14,100 nucleotides of DNA from Candidatus Falkowiibacteriota bacterium (lineage in GTDB: Archaea; Iainarchaeota; Iainarchaeia; Iainarchaeales; GCA-2688035), in assembly GCA_017610485.1 (NCBI GenBank), contig JAFCBY010000018.1, positions 1 to 14,100 on the forward strand, read 5' to 3'. Both the position numbers and the translations under genes were made by a program. The notes under the pieces were generated by a model. The model had not been told where the DNA came from and did no database searches. It saw only the letters and a list, made by a program, of their open reading frames with translations. Position 1 is the first letter of the stretch. Each line of letters opens with the position of its first letter. Shown piece after piece: positions 6,621 to 12,565 of this stretch.

Positions 6621-7778
6621 TCAATCCTTCTTCTTGCCTGGCTTTTCGGCCTTCTTCTTCCGCGGTTTCTTGATAAGCTCTTTCTTTACACGCTCGTGTT
6701 TTTCCTTGGTCTTAACAAATAGGGTTAGCCTTTTGATCTTTTCTTCAAGCGCGTGCTCTTTCTTGAGTTTCTCTTCAGCAATCTTCCTGAAATGCTTTGT
6801 CAAGTCCTCTTGCTCGTCGAGCTTCTTCTGCAGGTCCTTTACCTTTTTCAAAAACTTCTTTTCAGCTTCGGCCTTGGCAGCCAGCTTGTTTTCCTGCAGG
6901 TTCAAGAGCTCTCTGGTGTAAGTGTTTCTCAACTGCAGGGTCTCGTGTTCCACATCCAAAACCACTTTTTTGGCGTAATCCCTTTCCTTTTTCAGGTTCT
7001 TTATGAGTTCGGAGGACTTTTCGCTGTAGGCCAAAAATACTTCCTCCAAAGAGTCAAGCTTTTGCTTCAATTCACTGTAGCTGTTTTCAATGTATTCAAT
7101 CTGGCTCTTGTGGAAGGAAATACTTTTGCTCAGCTCGTCCGCACCCAGTGCCATTCTCCTGCTAAGCTCGCCCAAATCGTGCTCTGTGTCTGCCAGGCTC
7201 TCCTCCTCAAAGTAACCCAAATAACTCTTCTTCCTGATGTCCTCATACTTTGTTCTCAGGGACTGAAGCTCGTCCTCTTTCCTGTCAAGAATCTGCATTA
7301 CCTGGCTTGCAGTGCTCTTCCCGGTCAGCGGTGTTAAGCCCTGCCTCCTAAAGAAGACGGTTGCCCTCTCAAGCGAATACCTTGCCTTCAAAAGAATTCC
7401 AAGGATTTGCTGCTCGAGGTCTGCATACAGGTCGGGAGTTTCATCGGAGTCCAAATCGCTTATTGTCTTGGCATGGCTTTTCTTCCCCTTCTCAAAATCG
7501 AGGTTTTTTTCAAGAATCCTCAAAACTATTCCAAGCTCTTTCAGGAACGGCTTGAGGTCAGGGCTGCCTGTCCTTGGGTCTTTCTCAATTTGCCTGGCAG
7601 CATCCCTAAAAAGCCCTTCAAGCTCCTTGAGTTCGGAAGCGCCCTCGTCCAAAGCCCTTACAAAACTTGTTCTTGAAGCACTCCTCCACGGCTGCCTGCT
7701 AATGCTCTCCTGCAATGCATTGATTCTCTCGACAATTTCCGAAACAAGCTTTTCCGCTTCAACCATAAAAAAACCCAT
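6621..7778 (-). CDS. Lysine-rich coiled-coil protein of unknown function
   Basis: A 385-residue, highly charged, almost entirely helical protein. Residues up to about 150 look like a helical bundle, with a loop containing SDLDSDETPD near the middle of that region. From about 160 to 360 heptad-like patterns run nearly without break (for example LKQKLDSLEEVFLAY), indicating a long coiled coil, and the last 25 residues are a basic tail rich in Lys-Lys-Pro and Arg-Lys-Lys. No enzymatic motif, Walker box or membrane segment is visible. I chose the ATG at 7778: the minus-strand TATA-like AGTATTAAAA (7810-7801) is centred 27 bases from it, so this is the leaderless start. The longer version beginning at 7829 would start upstream of its own TATA box; an ATG at 7766 (VEAEKL) is the alternative. 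A structural, cytoskeletal or nucleic-acid-associated role is possible, but the function is unknown. Confidence 0.7.
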   Translation of the reverse strand: MGFFMVEAEKLVSEIVERINALQESISRQPWRSASRTSFVRALDEGASELKELEGLFRDAARQIEKDPRTGSPDLKPFLKELGIVLRILEKNLDFEKGKKSHAKTISDLDSDETPDLYADLEQQILGILLKARYSLERATVFFRRQGLTPLTGKSTASQVMQILDRKEDELQSLRTKYEDIRKKSYLGYFEEESLADTEHDLGELSRRMALGADELSKSISFHKSQIEYIENSYSELKQKLDSLEEVFLAYSEKSSELIKNLKKERDYAKKVVLDVEHETLQLRNTYTRELLNLQENKLAAKAEAEKKFLKKVKDLQKKLDEQEDLTKHFRKIAEEKLKKEHALEEKIKRLTLFVKTKEKHERVKKELIKKPRKKKAEKPGKKKD

Positions 7779-7800
7779 TATAAGTAAGTCAAACTTGGTT

Positions 7801-7810
7801 TTAATACTTT
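7801..7810 (-). promoter_or_regulatory. TATA box for the coiled-coil gene
   Basis: AGTATTAAAA on the minus strand sits 27 bases from the ATG at 7778 and decides that start over a longer frame. Confidence 0.5.
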
Positions 7811-7833
7811 TCCAGTTCCAAAATCCCACGCCT

Positions 7834-7843
7834 TTTTATTCAA
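7834..7843 (+). promoter_or_regulatory. TATA box for the beta-CASP nuclease gene
   Basis: CTTTTTATTC centred near 7839 is 26 bases before the ATG at 7865, another leaderless start. It lies only 24 bases from the opposing TATA box of the coiled-coil gene, so the two promoters are back to back. Confidence 0.5.
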
Positions 7844-7864
7844 TTATGCCCTAATACTTGAGCC

Positions 7865-8845
7865 ATGCAAATTTACGCCAACAGGGGCCTTTTTGTCGGA
7901 AAAATTCCAATAGATGCAAAGGCAAGCTGCAAGGAAGAAAAGGCATTTATCTCCCACGGGCACTCCGACCACGTCGGCCTTAACAAGGTAACCAAATACT
8001 TTTGCTCAAAGCCAACGAGGGACTTGCTTGAGGGCATGGGAAAGGGAAACGGAAACGTTTTTGGCATGGACTTTGGAAAAGGGCTTGCGCTTGGAGGCGC
8101 CAAAGTCTCACTGCACAACTCCGGCCACATTCTTGGAAGCGCCCAGGTTCTCGTGGAAGGCGAGAAGACAGTTGCCGTTACCTCCGACTTCAAAATGCAG
8201 GACAGCATTATCCAAAAGGGCGCAACCCCTCTGAAGAGCGACATTCTTGTAATGGAGAGCACGTTTGGGCTTCCAAGCTACTCCTTTCCAGAAAGGGAAG
8301 AGGTTTACCAGCAGATCGGCTCCTTTGTCAAGGAAAAATCCAAGAAGGGCTTTGTTGTGCTTGCAGGCTATGCCTTGGGCAAGGCCCAGGAGCTCACCAA
8401 GGTCGTGAATGAGTACGCTGGCATCACCCCCCTGGTGCACGATCGCATCTACGGAAATAACAAAGTCTACGAGGCAAACAAGGTTTTGTTGGGGGACTAC
8501 ATAAAGCTCGACCACAATCTCAACGATAGCCCTGTCCTCATAATGCCGCCCTCCCTGGTAAACCACAACCTGCTTCAGGTCCTCGAATTCTCGCTGCACA
8601 AAAGGATTTTTTCGGGAATGGCAACTGGCTGGCAGTTCAGAAACAGTTTCAGCACAACCTTTCCTTTGAGTGATCACGCAGACTTTTCCCAATCAATGGC
8701 CTACATCAAGGAAGCAGAGCCAAAGCTCGTGGTCACAATGCATGGCTTTGAAAACGAGCTCGCGTCCTACATCCAAAGACGCCTGGGCATAACGGCAAGG
8801 CCCCTTGGCAAAAAGGGCCAGAAAACGATAATGGAGTTTTCCTGA
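7865..8845 (+). CDS. Metallo-beta-lactamase/beta-CASP exonuclease (COG1236 type)
   Basis: A 326-residue zinc-dependent nuclease. The metallo-beta-lactamase ligands are H31-G-H33-S-D35-H36, H88 in SGHILGSAQ and D108 in TSDFK. The beta-CASP marks follow: motif A acid E131 (MESTFGLP), motif B H271 (LSDHADF) and motif C H293 (TMHGF). The 22-residue gap from H271 to H293 equals the corresponding gap in CPSF-73 as I recall it, and all metal-site residues are intact. At 326 residues it is short for archaeal CPSF homologues, which also carry KH domains or a fuller CASP domain, and matches the compact COG1236 branch annotated as mRNA 3'-end processing exonuclease-like or, in bacteria, DNA-ligase-associated exonuclease. 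No ligase gene is nearby, so RNA processing is the default inference. The start is set by the TATA box. Confidence 0.88.
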   Translation: MQIYANRGLFVGKIPIDAKASCKEEKAFISHGHSDHVGLNKVTKYFCSKPTRDLLEGMGKGNGNVFGMDFGKGLALGGAKVSLHNSGHILGSAQVLVEGEKTVAVTSDFKMQDSIIQKGATPLKSDILVMESTFGLPSYSFPEREEVYQQIGSFVKEKSKKGFVVLAGYALGKAQELTKVVNEYAGITPLVHDRIYGNNKVYEANKVLLGDYIKLDHNLNDSPVLIMPPSLVNHNLLQVLEFSLHKRIFSGMATGWQFRNSFSTTFPLSDHADFSQSMAYIKEAEPKLVVTMHGFENELASYIQRRLGITARPLGKKGQKTIMEFS

Positions 8846-8892
8846 GTTTGTTGTAGAATGCTCAAAAGGCAATTATAGAATTTTCCAGGCTC

Positions 8893-8916
8893 TTTTTTTT
8901 TTTTTTTTTTTTTTTT
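8893..8916 (+). terminator. T24 homopolymer, likely terminator
   Basis: Twenty-four uninterrupted T follow the nuclease gene, beginning 48 bases after its stop. On the plus strand this is an extreme example of the T-tract that terminates archaeal transcription. The last T is also the final base (minus strand) of the stop codon of the convergent gene, so on that strand the tract follows the stop as poly-A. The exact length is at risk from sequencing or assembly slippage. Confidence 0.6.
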
Positions 8917-9386
8917 CATTCTTTTTCCTCAAGCTTCTTGAAAAGTCTTGAGAGCCTTTTGGGCGTGCCAACACGCCTGCCGCGCAGGGTATCCTTTGGA
9001 AAGCTCATTTTGCAGTAAAATAACCCGTGTTCCAAATCAAGCCGCAGCTCATAAACCCAATTTTTCCTTTTTCCCTCAATCAAAAAATTCATTACAGCCG
9101 CAAAGTTTTCCTCCCTGGATATTCTTATGGCTTCTCCCCTGCTGACATTTTCCTGCAATCGGATTCCCCTAATAAGCGCATCAAGGTGGTGCCTTATTGT
9201 TTTAAGCCAGCCCTTTTCCCTAAACATGCTGATTTCTTCAGGCTTTGCCTTCTTAAACCTTACCTCATGCTTTGGAAAAACACGGCTGCCTGGCTTTGCC
9301 ATATAGCTCAGCAAAACACGCTTTCTTTTTGGCCCAGCACCCCTAAAGCCAAAAACAGGCTTTCTAATTCTTGATTTAGCGGACAT
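8916..9386 (-). CDS. Basic hypothetical protein
   Basis: A 156-residue, strongly basic protein (rich in Lys and Arg throughout) with no signal peptide or membrane helix. It opens with a positively charged, Gly-containing segment (FGFRGAGPKRKR), contains a central helical part (RHHLDALIRGIRLQEN) and ends in LSRLFKKLEEKE. The charge suggests RNA or DNA binding, but I recognise no family. A TATA-like GCTTAAAAAC (9420-9411) lies 29 bases from the ATG, leaving at most a three-base leader. The stop codon abuts the T24 tract shared with the convergent nuclease gene. It is divergent from the flavoprotein gene. It is probably real: it is long, has a promoter at the expected distance and fills its interval. 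Confidence 0.6.
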   Translation of the reverse strand: MSAKSRIRKPVFGFRGAGPKRKRVLLSYMAKPGSRVFPKHEVRFKKAKPEEISMFREKGWLKTIRHHLDALIRGIRLQENVSRGEAIRISREENFAAVMNFLIEGKRKNWVYELRLDLEHGLFYCKMSFPKDTLRGRRVGTPKRLSRLFKKLEEKE

Positions 9387-9410
9387 TTATAATTAATCTA
9401 CGGCTTCCAG

Positions 9411-9420
9411 GTTTTTAAGC
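9411..9420 (-). promoter_or_regulatory. TATA-like box for the basic hypothetical protein
   Basis: GCTTAAAAAC on the minus strand is centred 29 bases from the ATG at 9386. Confidence 0.4.
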
Positions 9421-9434
9421 CTTGTTCCACAAAC

Positions 9435-9444
9435 TTATTTAAAC
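9435..9444 (+). promoter_or_regulatory. TATA box for the flavoprotein leader
   Basis: TTATTTAAAC centred near 9440 predicts a transcript start at about 9466, which is exactly the A of an ATG opening a 12-codon mini-ORF, and 65 bases before the flavoprotein start. This is the only gene in the window with a strong TATA box so far from its coding start. Confidence 0.5.
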
Positions 9445-9465
9445 ACTTGGGCCTAAAATTATTTC

Positions 9466-9504
9466 ATGCGCCTTGAAAGTGAGCGACTTTGGCTGCTTCA
9501 GTAA
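9466..9504 (+). CDS. Possible leaderless 12-codon leader peptide (uORF)
   Basis: An ATG placed 26 bases after the TATA box, as in the leaderless genes of this window, opens a frame of 12 codons (MRLESERLWLLQ) ended by TAA at 9502-9504. It is in a different frame from the flavoprotein and stops 26 bases before it. Four of the twelve residues are Leu. It could be a leader peptide that controls the downstream gene, or it could be fortuitous; the promoter distance is the main support. Confidence 0.35.
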   Translation: MRLESERLWLLQ

Positions 9505-9546
9505 CCGCTCTCTAGGCAAAGCCAAGCCAGGTGATCCACTTTGGCT
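9478..9546 (+). promoter_or_regulatory. Leader with mutually exclusive hairpins around the flavoprotein start
   Basis: ACTTTGGCT occurs twice, at 9486-9494 and 9538-9546, and AGCCAA lies between them at 9520-9525. AGCCAA can pair with TTGGCT at 9489-9494 or with TTGGCT at 9541-9546, but not both. The second pairing (six Watson-Crick pairs plus a G-U) encloses a 13-base loop, 9527-9539, holding the GTG start. A separate stem, GAGCG 9481-9485 with CGCTC 9506-9510, would free AGCCAA for the second pairing. This is the geometry of an attenuator or translational switch; the function is inferred from sequence only. Confidence 0.35.
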
Positions 9547-10592
9547 CTGGGAAAAAAGTTGACACCCTAATTGTCGGAACAGGAATTGCAGGAAGCACCC
9601 TGGCATTCGAGCTGCAGAAAAGAAATGCAAGCTACCTAATATGCACGGCGCAAAAAAGCCCAAAGGCAAACACCTCCAGCCTCAGCTTTGGCCACTGCCG
9701 AACCCCCCCACAGGGGGAGTTAAAGCAAACCGTGGAAAAAAGCGTTTCCTTCCTTGGGGAAAGCAGGCAGAGGATGAAATTTGTCTACAGCAAGGCAAAT
9801 CTTGTGCAAAGCCTGTTCGAAGAGCTCGGCATAGGGTTTGAGCAAAGGGCGTTTGGAATCATTCCAAAGGGCGGGGGAAGAGGCGGCCTGGCAATTCTCA
9901 GGAAACTGCAGAGGGAAATTCCCTCAATTCAAACCGAGACAAGGCTTGTAGGGCTGTCCAAAAAGCAGGGTGTCTTCCAGGCTCTGCTAAGAAAGGAGGG
10001 CATTGTCTCCAAAGTAAGGGCAAAGCGCGTGGTGCTTGCAACAGGCGGCTTTGCCAGCCGCTTCCCCTACAGCGACACCTTCAAGGTTCAAAATAACGGG
10101 CTCTTCAAAATGGTTCAAGGGCTTGGAGGCCACCTGGCAAACAGCCACTGCCTCTTCCTCCACCCCCTTGCATTCAACAAAGGCAGGCAAATTCTCATAG
10201 GCAAGGACCTTTCGCGAGGAGAATTCCTGGACAATGAGGGCCGATTCGTCTTCTCAAATCACACAAGGCAATTGCTTGAGGCAGACTCATACCACGAGAG
10301 CTTCAACCAGCTCCTCCTCCAGTCTGCGGCCTGCAGGCAGCACGGCTCCCAGGTATACTTTGTCCTGGGCGGCCGCTCCATAAGAATTGTGCCAACAGCC
10401 CACTACACGGCAGGCGGCATAAAAACAGACCCCCTGGCAGGGGTCCTGGGCTGCAAAGGCCTCTTCGCAGTCGGGGAATGTGCAGCAGACGGCTCAAAAA
10501 ACTGCGGAAGGCTGCCGGGCTATCCCTTCACAGCTGCAATAGTCTACGGAAAGGTTTTGGGAGAAAGGCTTGCCTCGCCAAAACCCTTTTAA
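9531..10592 (+). CDS. Compact FAD-dependent oxidoreductase, aspartate oxidase/fumarate reductase family
   Basis: A 353-residue flavoprotein. The N-terminal dinucleotide fold is LIVGTGIAG (G16, G18, G21); ATGG at 170-173 and GLFAVGE (E316) are the second and third FAD contacts. Substrate-site landmarks of the SdhA/FrdA/NadB family follow in order: HP at H211, AHYTAGG at H291 and GRLPG with R327. The H291-R327 spacing of 36 matches E. coli NadB (H351/R386). The capping domain between H211 and H291 is only about 80 residues, against about 107 in NadB, the RDxVxR segment that carries the proton-shuttle Arg is not evident, and the C-terminal helical domain of NadB (about 530 residues overall) is absent. 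Reaction and partner are therefore uncertain; no nadA, nadC or sdhB neighbour is present. GTG 9531 is the only standard in-frame start before the FAD fold and has no upstream Shine-Dalgarno sequence. Confidence 0.8.
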   Translation: MIHFGSGKKVDTLIVGTGIAGSTLAFELQKRNASYLICTAQKSPKANTSSLSFGHCRTPPQGELKQTVEKSVSFLGESRQRMKFVYSKANLVQSLFEELGIGFEQRAFGIIPKGGGRGGLAILRKLQREIPSIQTETRLVGLSKKQGVFQALLRKEGIVSKVRAKRVVLATGGFASRFPYSDTFKVQNNGLFKMVQGLGGHLANSHCLFLHPLAFNKGRQILIGKDLSRGEFLDNEGRFVFSNHTRQLLEADSYHESFNQLLLQSAACRQHGSQVYFVLGGRSIRIVPTAHYTAGGIKTDPLAGVLGCKGLFAVGECAADGSKNCGRLPGYPFTAAIVYGKVLGERLASPKPF

Positions 10593-10595
10593 AAC

Positions 10596-10626
10596 CATAT
10601 ATTACTACAATATTATTGTGATATTA
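10596..10626 (+). promoter_or_regulatory. Toxin-antitoxin promoter with three phased ATATTA elements
   Basis: ATATTA recurs at 10599-10604, 10610-10615 and 10621-10626, exactly 11 bases apart, so all copies face the same side of the helix. The first overlaps a TATA-like CATATATTAC (10596-10605) whose centre is 26 bases before the ATG at 10626, and the third overlaps the start codon. CAATA-T-TATTG (10608-10618) is a perfect inverted repeat over the middle copy. This is a plausible autoregulatory operator for the ribbon-helix-helix antitoxin. Confidence 0.5.
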
Positions 10627-10955
10627 TGTCTGAGGTTTTGAGTGTTACAATGCCCCCCTTGCTTAAGAGGGAAGTGGAGGCAGTTTCCAAAACAGGTTAT
10701 TATGACAGTGGCAGCGAGTTTGTAAGGGATGCAATAAGGACTTTGCTTTCCTCTAGGAAAGACGTCAGGCTTGCTGTGGCAACGGAATTATACAAAGAGG
10801 GGATAATTTCCATTGGCAAGTTTACTGAAATAGCAGAGCTTAGCTATGACGAGGCAAAGCGTTTGCTGAAAAGCAGGGGCTTAAAGATTAGGGCGGCATC
10901 TCGTTCTTTGTCGGATTTGGGCAAGGAATTAAAAGCCTTTAAAAAAAGAAAATGA
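10626..10955 (+). CDS. Antitoxin: ribbon-helix-helix plus UPF0175-like domain
   Basis: A 109-residue two-domain protein. Residues 3-44 form a ribbon-helix-helix DNA-binding domain: the strand VLSVTMPP, then helices with KREVEAV and the typical turn GSEFVRDAIRTLL. Residues 46-91 resemble UPF0175 (ATELYKEG, ISIGKFTEIAELS, then LLKSRGLKIR), a small helical domain found in antitoxins paired with PIN-domain toxins. A basic tail follows (KAFKKRK). The RHH domain would bind and repress its own promoter, and the C-terminal part would cover the toxin active site (inference from type II systems). The toxin start lies three bases after this stop. The ATG at 10626 is placed by its TATA box and by the RHH strand starting immediately. 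Confidence 0.82.
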   Translation: MSEVLSVTMPPLLKREVEAVSKTGYYDSGSEFVRDAIRTLLSSRKDVRLAVATELYKEGIISIGKFTEIAELSYDEAKRLLKSRGLKIRAASRSLSDLGKELKAFKKRK

Positions 10956-10958
10956 TTG

Positions 10959-11435
10959 ATGCAAATAGTGTTTGACACAGGCTTCTTCTCCTCCATTTTC
11001 AAGATTGGCGGGCTTGATTTGGTAAAAAGCTGTTTTGGGGCTGAAGAAGCGTTAATGCCCAAAGCAGTCTATACTGAGCTGCTTAAATTCAATTTCCACA
11101 AGAAACTGCCCATTTCCTTTGATAAACCGGGCCATTCGAATTGGATTGGGGTTGTTGAAGCCAAGCCCTTCGCCAACGAACGCTTTGGTTTAGGGGAAAG
11201 AGAGGCAATTGCCATGGCAAAAGAAAAAAAGGCACTGCTCTTGATTGACGATTTCGCAGCAAGCAGGTTTGCCCAGCAAAACAGCGTTTTGACTCTGAGC
11301 CTGGCATCTTTCCTAATGCTATGCAAGGAAAAGAAACTTCTCTCAAAAGCAGAAATGCGCAAACTAATCTCTGATTTACGTCAAAAAGACCACTACGAGT
11401 TCTCTGCAGAGGTAAAGAAAAGGCTGCTAATGTGA
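10959..11435 (+). CDS. PIN-domain toxin (VapC/DUF3368-like ribonuclease)
   Basis: A 158-residue PIN-domain protein. Acidic residues expected to bind Mg/Mn are in order: D6 (VFDTGFF), E40 (YTELL), E82 in LGEREAIAMA, and D97/D98 in LLLIDDFAASR. The GE-x-EAI then LLIDD pattern is the hallmark of the DUF3368 PIN group that partners UPF0175 proteins. As a family, such toxins cleave tRNA, rRNA or mRNA at specific sites and halt growth when the antitoxin is lost; the RNA target here is unknown. I use the ATG at 10959, three bases after the antitoxin stop; an adjacent in-frame TTG at 10956 would add one residue. All acidic positions are present, so the toxin is probably active. Its end faces the Lrp regulator across 65 bases with nothing recognisable. 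Confidence 0.82.
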   Translation: MQIVFDTGFFSSIFKIGGLDLVKSCFGAEEALMPKAVYTELLKFNFHKKLPISFDKPGHSNWIGVVEAKPFANERFGLGEREAIAMAKEKKALLLIDDFAASRFAQQNSVLTLSLASFLMLCKEKKLLSKAEMRKLISDLRQKDHYEFSAEVKKRLLM

Positions 11436-11500
11436 TTGCCTTGAACTCGATTGGAGGTTCTTAACTGCCAACCCTCTGTTATGTAGAAGTCAAGCCTGTT

Positions 11501-12472
11501 TCAAAATTCTTTCATTTGCCCGGACTTTGGCTCTGTGTATACTATCACTGAGCTGTGGTTTTTGATATTTTCTGCAAACTTTGTTCTCAGCCTCTTAATA
11601 GTGTTGTGGAATTCCTCGTTTGATTTTGTCATCATTTCAAATTCAAAGTCGTAGTTGCCTATTGGCTTGATAAGGTAGATTGTGCTTTTGAGGCCTCTTA
11701 GGTATGACGAAAGTGCATTGATTTTTTCTTTGGAAACATCGTTCAACTTAAGGAAAATTTTTCTGTGTGTGAACCCCAGCTTTTTGTGTTCTATTTTTAC
11801 GTTGTATCCTGCAATCACATTTTTTTTCTCCAATGCATTTATTCTTACCCTTACGGTCTTTGGATTTGAGTTGCAGGCCTGCGAAATTTCGACAAGTGAT
11901 TCCCTGCAGTTGATGTTAATCCTTTCAAGTATTTTTTTATCGAGCTTGTCGAGTACAATTTCTCCGAACGTTCCTCCAAATATTATGTTTTCTCCGCCTT
12001 TTTTGTCTGACAAGAACCTGTATTTCACATATTCTATTCTTGTTGCTATCGAAAGCTGTTTTTCTTGAAAGAATGTGCCAAACTTGTCGTTTACCTCGTC
12101 GTAAACTGTTTCAAATTCCTGTATGCTTTTTGCCCAAACAAGGTATACCAGATCAAGGTCGCCGTCAAGGTATGCCATCCATGAAATTTTCGGGTTTTCT
12201 ATAAGGTGCTGGACAAGTTCCTGTTCCTTTTCTGCACTCATGTTCTCATATTTTATAAAAACCCGGTAGTGGGTTCTTCCAAGAAGGTAGATATTTGTTA
12301 TTGCATGGTACCCAAGAATCACCTTGTTCTTTTCAAGGAGGCCAAGCCTATAGCTTAACGCCTGCTTGGACATGCCGGTTCTTCTTGCAAGCTCTGTAAG
12401 GCTTGCCCTGCTATTGAGGCTTAGTTCAAACAGTATTTCTCTGTCCTTATCCAAAAGCTTTAGATTGCCCAT
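11501..12472 (-). CDS. Tandem Lrp/AsnC-family regulator (two HTH-RAM units fused)
   Basis: A 323-residue protein made of two complete Lrp/AsnC units, whereas the usual protein has one (about 150 residues). Unit 1 (about 5-155) begins LLDKDREILFELSLNSRAS, a winged-HTH first helix, followed by MSKQALSYRL as recognition helix and a RAM domain with LDGDLDLVYLV. Unit 2 (about 174-315) begins LDKLDKKILERI, has NPKTVRVRINALEKKNVIAGY and a second RAM with IGNYDFEFEM. The G-(D/N)-x-D turns mark the ligand-binding interface of RAM domains, which sense amino acids or related metabolites. A fused pair would give in one chain what a dimer normally provides. The ATG at 12472 follows a TATA-like box by about 28 bases. 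It is divergent from the methyltransferase and may control it and itself (inference). Confidence 0.85.
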   Translation of the reverse strand: MGNLKLLDKDREILFELSLNSRASLTELARRTGMSKQALSYRLGLLEKNKVILGYHAITNIYLLGRTHYRVFIKYENMSAEKEQELVQHLIENPKISWMAYLDGDLDLVYLVWAKSIQEFETVYDEVNDKFGTFFQEKQLSIATRIEYVKYRFLSDKKGGENIIFGGTFGEIVLDKLDKKILERININCRESLVEISQACNSNPKTVRVRINALEKKNVIAGYNVKIEHKKLGFTHRKIFLKLNDVSKEKINALSSYLRGLKSTIYLIKPIGNYDFEFEMMTKSNEEFHNTIKRLRTKFAENIKNHSSVIVYTEPKSGQMKEF

Positions 12473-12490
12473 ATTTTAACTTTTATCCCG

Positions 12491-12538
12491 AAAACAATAA
12501 AATACTTACTTTTTGTCAAAAAAAACCATCGTTGTTTT
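12491..12538. promoter_or_regulatory. Inverted repeats in the Lrp/methyltransferase divergent promoter
   Basis: AAAACAA (12491-12497) is repeated inverted as TTGTTTT (12532-12538), and between them TTTTG-T-CAAAA (12511-12521) is a perfect ten-plus-one palindrome. Both are A/T-rich dyads between two back-to-back TATA boxes, the sort of place an Lrp-type protein binds. In sequence this A/T-rich, chance dyads are not rare. Confidence 0.3.
12496..12506 (-). promoter_or_regulatory. TATA box for the tandem Lrp gene
   Basis: AGTATTTTATT on the minus strand is centred near 12501, 29 bases from the ATG at 12472. Confidence 0.45.
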
Positions 12539-12548
12539 GATAAATATT
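12539..12548 (+). promoter_or_regulatory. TATA box for the methyltransferase gene
   Basis: GATAAATATT is centred about 23-24 bases before the ATG at 12566, consistent with a leaderless transcript. Confidence 0.45.
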
Positions 12549-12565
12549 CTATTCGCAGTATTTAT

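Noticed and set aside
6753..7854. Plus-strand frames of 180-194 codons opposite the coiled-coil gene
   Set aside because: They mirror the biased Glu/Lys/Leu codons of the coiled coil as Phe/Ser/Leu-rich nonsense; the minus-strand gene has a TATA box and a coherent heptad pattern.
8108..8692. A 194-codon minus-strand frame opposite the beta-CASP nuclease
   Set aside because: The plus strand encodes all metal-binding motifs in order; the antisense frame has no motif or promoter.
8846..8892. Small RNA between the nuclease stop and the T24 tract
   Set aside because: No convincing stem or promoter; it reads as a simple 3' untranslated region.
9466..9530. Mini-ORF region as a frameshifted N-terminus of the flavoprotein
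   Set aside because: Joining it to the flavoprotein frame would need more than one change, because the main frame has stops at 9474 and 9513, and the FAD fold already begins at the expected place after GTG 9531.
9466..9550. A C/D-box guide RNA or tRNA in the flavoprotein leader
   Set aside because: No RTGATGA/CTGA box pair and no cloverleaf or T-loop consensus; only the hairpins reported above.
11436..11500. The 65-base gap between the PIN toxin and the Lrp gene as a hidden gene or RNA
   Set aside because: No open frame, box motif or stem of note; I see nothing in it.
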